From Antennarius striatus (Eukaryota > Chordata > Actinopteri > Lophiiformes > Antennariidae): a stretch of 64,000 nucleotides of DNA. Below the pieces are notes generated by a model. That model saw nothing but the letters and a program-made list of their open reading frames with translations, was not told where the DNA came from and ran no database searches. The DNA lies in the NCBI RefSeq assembly GCF_040054535.1, contig NC_090784.1, positions 16,895,001 to 16,959,000 on the forward strand, in the 5' to 3' direction. Shown here piece by piece: positions 41,548 through 52,800 of this stretch; the first letter of the stretch is position 1, and every line of letters starts with the position of its first letter. Made by a program: the position numbers and the translations under genes.

Positions 41548-42476
41548 TTTTGAATAACATTGATCCTGTTCCTGCTGAATGCTTTGGAGCTTGATACTTG
41601 TGTCATCATGTGAACTGTATCAACCTGTGCAGAGCTCCCTCTGTCCTTGACCACAGAGAACATTCCACACAGCTATATCAACAGATGATAACCACTTTCC
41701 AGTGGACAAGAAGAAATAACGCCTAGCTGCAGAGTTAGACATGACCTTTATGAAAGTATTGTACTGACTTCTGCTCAATACATATGCAGATTCACCCTCG
41801 TGTAACTTCATTACCAAAGTCAAAGATTTTATGTGATATTATTTCACAGATACAGTCAGACATGCTTTAAGACTTGCTGAATTGTCAACATTCTAGAAAC
41901 ATACTTTACATGAAACTGTACCTGCTTTTTTCTTATCTGTAGCATCTTGCAGAACTTCTGAATAGACATCCTCATTTGAACTTTGTAGCTTAGAATAGTG
42001 GCATTGTTGTGCTTCCTCTAAATCTAGACAAAAATACAGCGAGATATTTCAACAGACACAAGCATATGGAATAAACTTACAATTATTCAATAGAACAATA
42101 TACAGTAGAATTAAATATCTTCTTTGAGCACAACCTGTGTGTGGATTATTCCTTCATTTATTTATCTTCAAACCTGCTTCTTCTGCTATTGCAGAAAACA
42201 CACAAACATGCACTCTCACACCTATGGACAATTAGGAAAGCTCAATCCACCTGAAGTGCATGTTTTTGGAGGTGGGAAGAAGCCGAAGAACCCGGAGAGA
42301 ACTTGTTAAAAATTTGTCTAACAACATAATAGAAGGATGTTTTTACACCCGTATTATTATTGTTTGTTATTAATATTATTATTTTATGTACCTTCAGCTT
42401 TGGCCTCTTCCATAAGTCCACTTGTCTCTGCATCTTGAATTTTTTCCTCCTGTGTAGCAATCGTCTGCATCTCCAT
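38238..42476 (-). CDS. C-type-lectin-like type II membrane receptor (NK-receptor-like)
   Basis: Minus-strand gene, exons in transcript order: 42476-42392, 42023-41922, 40318-40256 (start uncertain), 40178-40074, 39835-39737, 39309-39158, 39003-38906, 38364-38238. About 276 residues. Cytoplasmic tail with CHYSKL and DVYSEV, one membrane helix near residues 96-118 (exon 40178-40074, start [14 protein letters not shown]), a stalk (CPGKGEDG...CSLEECQ), then a C-type lectin-like domain: [56 protein letters not shown]. The calcium-binding EPN/QPD and WND motifs are missing ([18 protein letters not shown]), so calcium-dependent sugar binding is not expected. This fits NK-receptor-type lectin-like domains that bind proteins. 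The third exon's acceptor is poor; a start at 40372 keeps the same phase. I cannot name an orthologue. Expression in leukocytes is an inference from family. Confidence 0.85.
40373..41921 (-). other. Intron of the lectin-like gene with simple repeats
   Basis: Holds an impure (GT)n tract at 41052-41103 and an (AT)n tract of about 45 units at 41452-41542. No further exon was recognised; a missed small exon is possible because the exon after it has an ill-defined acceptor. Confidence 0.6.
41452..41542. repeat. (AT)n microsatellite
   Basis: About 45 perfect AT units inside an intron of the lectin-like gene; apparent reading frames here (repeated YI residues) are artefacts. Confidence 0.96.
41922..42023 (-). 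other. Cytoplasmic tyrosine-motif exon of the lectin-like receptor
   Basis: This 102-base exon encodes [20 protein letters not shown] then [14 protein letters not shown]. Two tyrosines (residues about 38 and 49) form YSKL, seven residues, YSEV. That is YxxL-x7-YxxV, the spacing of an ITAM (YxxL/I-x6-8-YxxL/I) with Val at the final position. Neither tyrosine has a classic ITIM -2 residue (C and D are found). Confidence 0.82.
42185..42310 (+). mobile_element. Dispersed repeat fragment in intron 1 of the lectin-like gene
   Basis: Contains CTATGGACAATTAGGAAAGC, GAAGTGCATGTTTTTGGAGG and GGGAAGAAGCCGAAGAACCC, then GGAGAGAACTTG. These are diverged copies of the common fish repeat 'gggcaatttagagtctccaatt...gcatgtctttggactgtgggaggaaaccggagtacccgg'. 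The class of the parent element is not certain from this piece. Confidence 0.65.
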
Positions 42477-43260
42477 GGCTCCTCTCCTGCGTAACTTTCG
42501 TTTTGACCTTAACTCTTTCAGAAATAGCTTTGGACATGCAAATGCGGTGGAGATCACAAAAAAGAATGTGTCCACTCTGAATATGTGCCTCCTCCGATCA
42601 AGACAAGTTACTTCCCCATTTATATTTCTCCTGTCTTTGTCCTCCCCAAACTACATGAATACAGCATACCTGTGTGAATCTCAGTATCTCAACATTCTGA
42701 CTGTTGATAATACTTAAAATAGTTACAATTTTTCTGACTTTTTCATTAAAAAATATAAAATCACAGGTGTAGCAAATGAAATCACACTCACATACAGATT
42801 ATTGTATCACAAGACTGAATCAGAAATGTTTACACTTTCATCTTTATTTTCCACAAAAGTTTATGATGTTAATTTACAAAAAATAATTTTTGTTTTAAAT
42901 ACCATACCAGACTGAGAAAGATAAGGGGCGAGCCCTCCGCAACATTTCCTTAACCTCCATTTGAAAAAGCATTCATTCTTTCTGTCTTTTCATCCTTCCT
43001 CTTTTACCAAGTAAAGGTATTTCGAAGTGCCCAAATGTTTTCACTAAACCAATAGACAAATAGACAAACGTAAACGTAGCAGACCCCTCAGCCTTGTACA
43101 AAGCCTTTTTTCCACCATGTATTGTAGGTATTTATCCAAACTGACATAAAGAATAATAATGGTGTGAAGCTGTACAAATAGCTTTGAATCCTTATTTATT
43201 CTGAAAGTCTGTCTCCTCAATTCTTCTGTATCTCTGTCGTCTTGAGTCGTTTCTCTTCCC

Positions 43261-44671
43261 TCAGGCGCCGTACACGCTCTCATTACTATAAATCATGTAG
43301 AGAAACAGGTCCTCTTCGTGGTGCTCCTAACAAAACAAATAATAAAGCAAAATTTAACATGATGAGTGTATCTGATAATACAGACTTTATCTACTTGCTT
43401 AAACTGTAATGTTTGAAGTTGGAGCCCTAGTCATTTTGTACATTTAAATATTCATGAGTTACTGGAAGAAAAGTAGTGGAATCAAGAAAAGAGAAGCAAC
43501 ATTGCCATCTAAGCAGATCTAACTAGGGACGTCTGCATCTGATGTCCAAAGTCAAAGGAGAGGGGAAGAAGCACAGCTTACTTTGAAAGTGGGCAATAGT
43601 CGAGTAAACATGTTTATACGTGTTTGTCCAGTGAACATTTGTGGAGAGGTGAGGTTACCTCATATACAGCAGAAAGAGGGGAGCTGGACGGCGGGAGGGT
43701 GTTGTTGACAAAGAAGAAGAGAGCCTCTTCTGGTCTCAAAGACACACGCTGGCGAATCAGGAAGCACAGCTGGCCCACTAACATACAGAGCAAAAAAGAA
43801 AGCAAAATGGTCAGGGTTTCAACTAAGTTCCATTTCAATGACACATAGGAAAACCAGTGACAGTGGAACTTTTTAAATCAACGTTCAGTCATGAGAAAAA
43901 ATCAATAGGAGAAAACAAAGGAAGTAGAACTGATGTATCTGCATGTTACATTGTTTCAGTTTCAAAATCACAAGAAACAATCATTTGACAAAAGGAAACA
44001 CAAACAAACAAACAAACAAACAAACAAACAAACAAAAAAGTCTGAATTGCAAAAGCTCCTGAATTTAAAGGTGAGACTTCAGCAAAAGAGAAAGGGTATT
44101 ACAGTATGCCTGGTGATGCACTCATAGCATTGGGCACTTTTTTGTAGTGGCAAAAAAGCAGTGAATGGGTTGTGAACAACAATCAATAAAACTGTATTTG
44201 ATTCAACTGTTTAAATCTTGGATATCCTTTATTCACACCTTTTTCATGTATTTTTTTTTAAATATTCTTAGAATATCTCATGGAATTTGAGGATGTGAGA
44301 GTGATCTGAGAATAAAAACAAAGTTGTAAAAGGTTCATTACAAGTTTGTGTATTCTACCTGTTAAATCTGAGGGCACCAGGAATTTCTTCTTGTCCAGTT
44401 CAGGAGCCCGTGACCTGGAGGCCCTCTCCACAATTATCTGTTGAAAAAAACCAAAACTATAGCAATTACTGTAGTCATGACCACAGAGAAAGCGTGGGTT
44501 TATGTGCCTGAAATTACGCATCACCCTTAACTATCAGTAACAATAAATCAGAAACAACTCATCACCAGAGCTCATACTCACCGGTATCTTGTCCGGATGC
44601 TTGGCCCGAACCCTCTCTCCCTCTGCTCTCCTCACCTCCAGGGGAACTGAGCGCTTGTACTGACTGCCCAT
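43261..44671 (-). CDS. GABARAP/LC3-family (Atg8-like) ubiquitin-like protein
   Basis: Ubiquitin-like modifier that is conjugated to phosphatidylethanolamine on autophagosome membranes and binds LIR-motif cargo receptors. Exons: 44671-44582, 44437-44359, 43777-43659, 43326-43261. Phases agree; 117 residues, the family's usual length. It shows the N-terminal basic helices ([18 protein letters not shown]), the LIR-docking strand [32 protein letters not shown], and [20 protein letters not shown] ending YGA. Gly116 before a single C-terminal residue is the expected Atg4 cleavage and lipidation site. The GABARAP-type core ([28 protein letters not shown]) places it nearer GABARAP than LC3, but the start [13 protein letters not shown] is unlike canonical GABARAP. 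It may be a fish-retained third type. The ATG directly follows a CTGCTTTCAG acceptor, so the 5' UTR is on an upstream exon. Confidence 0.9.
44002..44035. repeat. (CAAA)n microsatellite in the Atg8-like gene intron
   Basis: About eight perfect units between the exons at 43777 and 44359. Confidence 0.92.
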
Positions 44672-45824
44672 CTGAAAGCAGCACAAGGAACCAAACAAGA
44701 CCAGAAGACATGAAATCACTCACAATAGGATTATTGAGGAAGAAGACAAAGGATCAGTATCAGATGACTTCACAGGCCGGTCAAACAGTTCAGTCATCTT
44801 TTCATCAAATATTATGTATACTGTATACCAAATTCTCAGTGTGTGATGATAAAAATATTTTGAATAATCACTTAAGGCAGAACAGCTGTCTCCTCAAACA
44901 CCATCTATGACATTGTAAAAATGGCTGAAAATCATCAACAAAAGATTAAGCAAAATTTTAGTCTATGATGATAAACTCAAATTACCGAACTGATTAAAGA
45001 TGATTGTTGGCAATTACCGGTTAAGACTGCTTTATAGCATATTTAGTATGATAAAGTTTTCTCATCTAATGGATGATATACTTTTTATAAATTTAATTTA
45101 AAAAATCAACAAGTTGCTTTCTCTTTATTAGAGAACTGCGGGAAACAATTAGCATTCAATTGTTTTGGGTTTTTTTCAATGTGAATTCAAAAGCAAAATA
45201 ATTTTGAAGATGATCGTTTTTTAATATGAAAAGAGAAATAAATATTCAGAAACAAAATGATCATTAATTCTATCCATAATTTAATCTAAAGTTAAAGAAA
45301 ATTATCCCAAATCAATCCAGTCCGGTTAATTTTGAGGAAAATATCAGCGGCATACACAAAACATAAAATACATAAAATTAAATTAATATAATGCAATTTT
45401 AAGTAAAGAATTTTGTGTTTGAATTTTCAGTCTCTACTTCTTTGAAACACAATAAACTCGGTAACAAATTATCAGGAAAAATAGAATGTCACACCCTTCA
45501 GAGCTAGCGTTAGCTTGAATAAACAGGTATTTTAGTATAACTGAAAGTAGGAGAGTCTGATCTGCATCGCTTTTTGTACAAATCGTTGTGATCACGAGTT
45601 TCTCGACCCACGGTCGAAGACACGTCACCCAGAGCTAGCTTCCCTACTCTGGCACAATCCAATATTTGAAAAAAAACAAACAAACAATAACTAACTACCT
45701 ATAACACATTAAATAATATTCAATAAGTGGCTTTACTAACTCTTCAAACAGAATCTGTTTGTTTCTCCTTGACAACGATTTTGTTGCAACATAACAGATC
45801 GACAAGATCTTAACGTCCACGTAC

Positions 45825-46050
45825 CTTCGAAAATTATATTTTGAAAAAAAATTCCACACAACAGAATAAACTACGCTCCGGGGATCTTTGTGTCGTCAAA
45901 TTTCTCAAAAGACAATTCAGGGGGAAAATTATTATCTCAAATTGCAAACATGAAAATGTCAAAGATGTCGGTTGTCTGCTGAACGAAAACAACAACAAAC
46001 GCTTCAACACCCGCCCACCGTATGTCTGACCAATCAGAGACAAGGATATT
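45825..46050 (-). other. Probable non-coding first exon of the Atg8-like gene
   Basis: On the minus strand a strong donor, TTCGAAG|GTACGTGG, ends this exon at 45825. The coding exon begins exactly at its ATG (44671) after an acceptor, so a separate 5' UTR exon is required, and this is the best candidate. The 5' limit is a guess. No convincing protein is encoded. The intervening intron (44672-45824) holds nothing recognisable. Confidence 0.5.
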
Positions 46051-46325
46051 CACTAACTCCGAGGGAGAACCACTGAGAAGGAACTGGAGGGAAGGCTTGC
46101 ACTGCCGTCATTGGTTGACGACTGTTGTCGCTTTTCAATAGTTCCCGCACCTTTTTATTTGAGTGACAGTTAACGTAGCCAATGGCAGGTCTCAGAAACT
46201 AGGCCAGAATGACGTAGCGTCAGGGCTAAAACTACAAGTCAGACTGGCTACGTGGGTGACGTGACGATCTCGCTGATTCCCTCGTTCTGTAAACAAGTCA
46301 TGCAATCACGTGATTACACTGAACC
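46020..46325 (-). promoter_or_regulatory. Promoter region of the Atg8-like gene with E-box, CRE-like and CCAAT motifs
   Basis: Just upstream of the presumed first exon. Motifs seen: CCAAT at 46030-46034 and 46179-46183 and on the minus strand at 46110-46114; the near-palindrome TGACG-TAG-CGTCA at 46210-46222; TGACGTGACG at 46257-46266; and the E-box palindrome ATCACGTGAT at 46305-46314. The E-box core with these flanks is close to the TFEB/TFE3 'CLEAR' element (GTCACGTGAC) found at autophagy and lysosome genes. Function is inferred from motif and position only. Confidence 0.5.
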
Positions 46326-46441
46326 CAAAGGGAAAGCTCGCCGTGAACCTCTGTCGCAATGATACATATGAAAAACCAAGAGGGGTTCTATGCAAAAGGA
46401 AATAAGTTACAGCTCACTCTGTAATAAGTATGAATAAAAAT

Positions 46442-46447
46442 TTTATT
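46442..46447 (-). terminator. arhgef5: Candidate polyadenylation signal of arhgef5
   Basis: AATAAA on the minus strand, 560 bp past the arhgef5 stop at 47007 and only about 130 bp before the E-box upstream of the next minus-strand gene. Confidence 0.5.
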
Positions 46448-47006
46448 CTAACAGCACAGATCTCTAGAAATGCACTCATTATCTAAGGTCTGTCCATCTT
46501 TGAATTAGCTTGTACAAATTTTATGCCTTTTTTTCACCTTTCCTGCTCATGCTGGGGTCAATTTGTCCATAGACATACATCATACACTCAACTAAAAGAT
46601 TCTGTTCAATGTACACAAAAAAAAATTAAAAACATTCTGAAAATGTGATTTCCCATTAAAACAATGTTTTGTAACACACCAGTTATTGATGCATTAGTAT
46701 TACACTCCATGCTTGTAATGTACTGTACATATAGGTTAAAGGAATCGCATCGTCTCTGCCTTTTAAGGAGTTTTCAGCAGTTCAGACACTTTATGACAAC
46801 ATATTGTTCATTCGAGTGAAACAAGTGAGAAATACATTCCTCCAGCATGTCAGTTGCTGCATTCCTGTGAGCAGCTTTGCCTCATAGTACTAAAGATCCA
46901 TAAAACTCTTATTAATAGTTTAACGCAGGTGGCTGAGTCTCATTCTTGTTGGTTCATCCAGTCTGTTCCTCTGTTTTGTCCCACTACTCTGTACTGTACA
47001 CTTGGA

Positions 47007-49791
47007 TCACACAGCAGCTGTGGCTGTCGTCAGCTTGAGGGCATCTGATAGGTTTCGTTGTCGGACTCTGGAGTTGGTTATCGTTTCCAAATGGGAATTG
47101 GTCACCCATCCACGATGTCTGTCAGAGACCCTGGTCCCCTCTACCCAATCTAAAAAGATTTAAGAGTCCACCATGAATCATCTAATATTATTCAGTGACA
47201 AGACATTTTGTCACCAAAAAATGCATATGTAAAATAACAATTTCTGTAAAGGAATGATAGAAAAGGTAATGTGGTGGTCTTACTGTCACTGCTTTGTTGG
47301 TGAACAAGAATGATATCAGCTTTTTCCAACGACAGCTCATCAGGCTGCTGGGCAACAAATGCTCGGATACACTGCATCTGTGTAAAGTCTGTGTGTGAAA
47401 AAGAGAGTGGATAGGTCAGACCCACTACTTTAAAAACAATAGGTCAATATTTCAAATAATGCAATGCTCTTGCAGCCATTTATAAAGTGTAGTCAGTATT
47501 TAACGACTATGCAATAGAGTTATCAGTAAGGTTGATGCTTTTGACACTTAAAATTCATCATTTCACTTTCATCCATCACTAACATGCCATACAACCGCAC
47601 TCGTCAACAACAAATTTTAATTTTGGGATATTATTATGGATAAAAAGAGCATCCATATTATAATCATCTTATTTTTGTTCAAGTGTAGAAATTTCTTTAG
47701 GCAATTCATGGTTCAGATGTTTTACAGTGAGAATTAAAAGATTTATATAAAATATCGGTTATGGTGTACAAGGTGACAGATAAGGGTCTATTTTAGATAC
47801 AGCTCAGTTTTACAACAACTAAGCAGTTTTATGTGAAAAATGACATGGAAAAGTCACCGTAATAAAATGTTTCATTGGTGAGTAGGCTTCAGAGAGAGAA
47901 TTATAAATACCTCCTATGTTTGACCTCCAGGGGCAGATAAAGTGATCTATGCTTAAACAAATAGATTTAGTGTTCCAGGAATATGTTAAATAATATTATG
48001 GGTCTGTATATTTTTCTGTGAATCTCAGTTGACACTCAGTCCCTGACACTTTGAACGTATGACTTTGATGGATTATTACAACCCTTATTAATGTTATCAT
48101 GTTATGCGGGTTATGTAGCTCATTTCTATTCATCTGCTTCAACTGCGTCAAAAAAATGGAGTATATATGAATTGCAGAAGAGGTGATTATATCACCATAT
48201 TCTCTTTATTCTTTGTCGTCATGTTGGGGACATTTTCACCATCAGAAATTTCTCATACTGACAAAAAAGCTGCTTGTGCACTAAGCCGCTAAATTTCCGT
48301 TACAGTTCGTAAATTTTGCATCAGATCTAATCTTGTTTTCTATATATTCTCCCTCATTTCATTTTGGCCTCAAGATGTAAATCCACAATTTATCAAGTAA
48401 CAACAAATCTAGTTTCACCGAAACATGTCACCGTTTTAAGGAAATATTCCACAACACTATTATTTCACCACCTTTGGTTTCACTAAATCTGTGGGTAAGG
48501 ATAGAAAATGTTTAGACTACACCATTTGAAATATAAATTTAGAGCTCAAGGTTAAGTAAACTGAGGGTTCATTTTGTAAACAATGAGTGAATTAGGCAAG
48601 CATTTCAGACCAACAACTTTTACAAAGTTTTTACCTTGTGCAGCAGAAAAATCTACTTCAGGATGTGGCAGAGAAAGAGCAGATATCCATCGTAGCTTAT
48701 CACTTCTGAGGGGGAAAAAAATAAAGATGGTTATATCTTCTGTAATGTTGTGTTTTTCAGCCAACACAGGCTTTCTCATGTCCTCATCCCCGTTTCTTAC
48801 TGTGTGTCAGTTCGTAGCAGCAGGGCTCTGCGAGACATGTGCAGTCGGAACAGATTCTTCTGGAGGGAGTGGAGTTTAACACGGCAGTTCTCCACACGCA
48901 GTTCTGATACAGGAGAGTGGTCAATTACAGTGAACCTTCCTCCTCTGGAAGCAACAAGAAAGAAATGAGTTGGAGGAAGGAATGACTATGATGAGATTAA
49001 GGCGATGATAAGAGACTGAAGATTAAGGAAAGGCAAATGTAGCCAACCATGATAAAGATGATTACAGTTGGAAGGGTTTTTACTAGCATTACATACTTGT
49101 TGACTTACTCTTTTTGTAGTGAAAGCAGCAAGTAGTCATTGAATAGGTGCAAATAAATATTCCTTTCGGTCTCTTTCAGTGAGAAATCCATCAGTTCAGT
49201 GACGGGCCCCTCCCTCACCAGCCTCCGAGACTGACTGATCAGAGGAAGAGTCTTTAAAACACACACAGAAACAAAGAAAAAAGGATGTTAGCATGTTAGC
49301 ATTTCTTAACACTAAAAGTTTGATCAAACTAAAGCTCCATTTGCAAGTTTGTGTAGCCCCTCCAGTATAAAAGCACATTGATGATGATTCATTATTAACT
49401 TACTCTGCATTCAAAATCCACCTTAGCACTGAGACTGACCAGGGACTCAATGCTTTTCATCTGTGTAATGCTGTCGTTGCTCTCTTGAATCAGCTAAAAA
49501 AAAAAAAAAAAGGCAATGAAAGAAAGTTGTGTGAAGAATAAAAATTTCAGGACAACATTTGGCAGAATAACACTATCCTGTGATATGTACACAGAGAAAA
49601 TGGATGCTGTTACCTTCTCCAGAAGTTTCAAAGCTTTGATGGCCTGAGTTGCCTCAGTGGTACCAGGAGATGTTCTCTTCACAATGTTCTGGAAAGAAAT
49701 AGTTTGAGTATATTTAACTGAGAGGAAAGGAAAAAGGTTAAAAATGTCATTGTTCGTGATTTGTTTTATGCTACCACACACACACACACAC

Positions 49792-49875
<84 letters not shown>

Positions 49876-52800
49876 GGACCAGCAGCTTAATTCTTGTTAT
49901 CCTCTGGAAAGGAAGGACAAGGAAAGAACGAAGAGGAAGCCTCTGGCAAACAGGACTCCTCTCTAACTTTTCCACAATCCGTCTGAACCCTTGATTCTCA
50001 TTCCTAAGAAAATGATAGAGTTTTAACATTTTGATAAATAAAAAGAACAGCTGAAGATTTTATGCACTGGGAATGAATATTGCTTCTTGACATTTTTATT
50101 GGATTCAGCAACAGGATGTGGCACTTAGTTCTTGCTGAATGTATTACGAAATATCCCTATGAAAGTTATGTGGCAGAGAAAACACAAAAGTGTGACTGAA
50201 TAACTTACATAAGCCTTTGGTAGGTGGCATCTTGATATGACTGGTTGGTGAGGTAGGGCACATAAACCATTTTGAAGCGCTGGCAGTGTCGAGCAATGAT
50301 GTCGCACACGGTGAAGGATATGATGTCTGTTTCCACTCTCTCCTCCAGCTTTGATAAGAAACTGCACAAAATCCACAACAAACTCTCATCCCTTTTCCTT
50401 ACACAGATTTGTAAGACAAAAAGCTATGATAAACAATTCACAAATAATTCATGTCAGATGATAAAGATCAGATTTTATCTGAAAAATGTGTGTAAATATG
50501 AATGATTTAATTCAGAGGATTAACTCTATCTGCTTAACATTTCTGACCTGTGGCTAATGGCTCGAACGTCTGCCAGCCGGGAAAAGAGCCAGTTCCTGTC
50601 CTGCGTAGTCAATAGTGCCCCTAGCTGTTTGGATTTCACAAAGTGTTCAACAACTATGTCCAAGCTACGGCAATAGGAGGCCTCTGAGGTCACCAGCTCA
50701 AATCTAACCTGGAAGAGAAAAAAAAACAAAACTGAAAAATAATCAACACATTATCAACTGACTTGAGACAAGCAACAACTACAAAGTAACATCTAGCAAC
50801 TGAGTGAAGCGTTGTCAGTTCTCTACAGGCTGGGGTATTTACAAGAATATGACTAAGAGGGATGATTTCACAACACATATCCCAGCAGACATAACGTTTA
50901 AAAGGAAACACCTATTTTCTGGAGAAATAGATGATTATGCAATCATGTTTTCTGTCAGGAGAAACAAAAGTGGATTAATCAGAGGGTAATTTTGAGATGT
51001 GGCAAGTTGGAATATTTCACACGAATTTATTAGTTTGAAGTGTGACATCATTGCACTAACAAACAGATTCATATAAATCACGCCATTTCCCAAACTTTTA
51101 AAAAAAAATCACGAGGAGGTAAATCACTAAAACTATATTTGATCTGTTTTACTTTCACAGAGTTAGTTTTACACTCATTAAGTTAGTTCAGAAGAAAGAA
51201 AGGTGAGAGATGTAAGAGTAGCTTTGCTGAAATTGAACCACAAGAATATTGACATATTATCTCACTGTTTAATGTAAAGTGGGAGATTACCATCCAAAAT
51301 TTAATAGGAGAATTATTTGGAATTATGCTGAGATTGGAGTGTTCTGCCTTAAACATCCCAGGGCTTCATGTAAATTAAATGACTTTGGTTTTCAAAAAGC
51401 TCACTCAGAGTGAAATGATTTGCACTTTGGTCAATGAAAGCTTACCAGCATTTATTGACACGCCATTAAGTCCAACCTCAATAAATATGTGATTTATGTA
51501 GATAAATATGCAGTTTGCGTTACCTCCTGCAATCGCCTCTGATCCTCCGATAGTTCCTCCAGCTCAGTGCTGTTTCTGACCCCTGGTAAGTCCCGCCACA
51601 GAGTAGAAGAGAGAGAGATTGACAGCCGTGGAGAGGGAGGCCTGCCTTCCCTCTTGGGGGGCTCAGGGAGAGGTAAGCTTCTTACACTGGTGATAGAACC
51701 TGTGTGGGAAAAGGAGTGGGGGTGCTGGACAGTTGGAAGGGGAGGAAGGGGTCTGCGAGCAGGAGGAGGTGAGGGAGCTGGGGATCGGGTAGCGTCCTCG
51801 GACAGAGAGATGGCATCTGAACGAGCCTGACGCAGGATCTCAAAGTTCTGAGCGGCCTCACTGTACTGCTGGTACAGCTGTGCAGCATCTGAGAGATAGA
51901 GAGGGGAAGTACAAAAACAAAGAGAGACGGTGGAGGAGAGAAAGGGGCAACAGAAAAGAAGTCACTTGAGCTTGTTTTTTAAAAAAGACAGAAAACATGT
52001 TCTACAAGGAACATGTTATATAGGAGACTCAACAAACTTGTTGGAACGCAACGTTAAAGAGGAAGCTCTTCATTTAGCACATCTGATTGCTTGTAGAAAC
52101 CTGTCTGGCTTACGCACACACACACACAAACACAAACACACACACACACACCTCTGCCCCATTTCATGTTCAATCCATGGGGATCATATGTCAAATACTC
52201 TTCTGCCAGGATTGTTTCCAAGATACTTTTAAATGCACTAGCAAAATTAATCTCGCAAATACTTCCTTTCACTTTGGTATTTAGTTCAAATTCTAAAATG
52301 GCATGGCAATAAAGAAGAGATAAACAGTTCATAGGTCTGCACTAGCATAGGGAGGAATCACACATAGGAAATGCCCAAATAGGTCATGCCTTTCCCATCA
52401 GCAGATAAAGAGATATGTTTGGAACTGTACCATGAAAACTTTTCTGAGGATCAGTCAAACAAGATTCAGGCTCAATTTTTTTTAAATGCACAGATTCAGA
52501 AAAAAGTAAATTTCCAGGCATCATAAGTAAAAGATGACTGAAACACATGGTAGTATATAAACACTCACTGAAAAACCTTGAGTTCCTTTTCCGTTTTTCA
52601 ATTGTGTCCAAAACGTTCCTGAAGCGTGAGGAAAGAAAATTTGTTTAAAACTGAGAGCGTGGTCAAACAAAAGTAGACTAAAATTGTCAAATGCAGCGTT
52701 TTAGTTTTCATGTTTTTACATTCACATTGGATATATAGAGATAGAAAAAGAAAAAAGAAAAATTTAGTAACCCTCCAAACAGCAAAGAACTACAGCATTC

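Noticed and set aside
45841-46029. 62-codon plus-strand frame in the Atg8-like promoter/first-exon area
   Set aside because: No resemblance to a known family and no conserved features; overlaps the presumed minus-strand 5' UTR exon.
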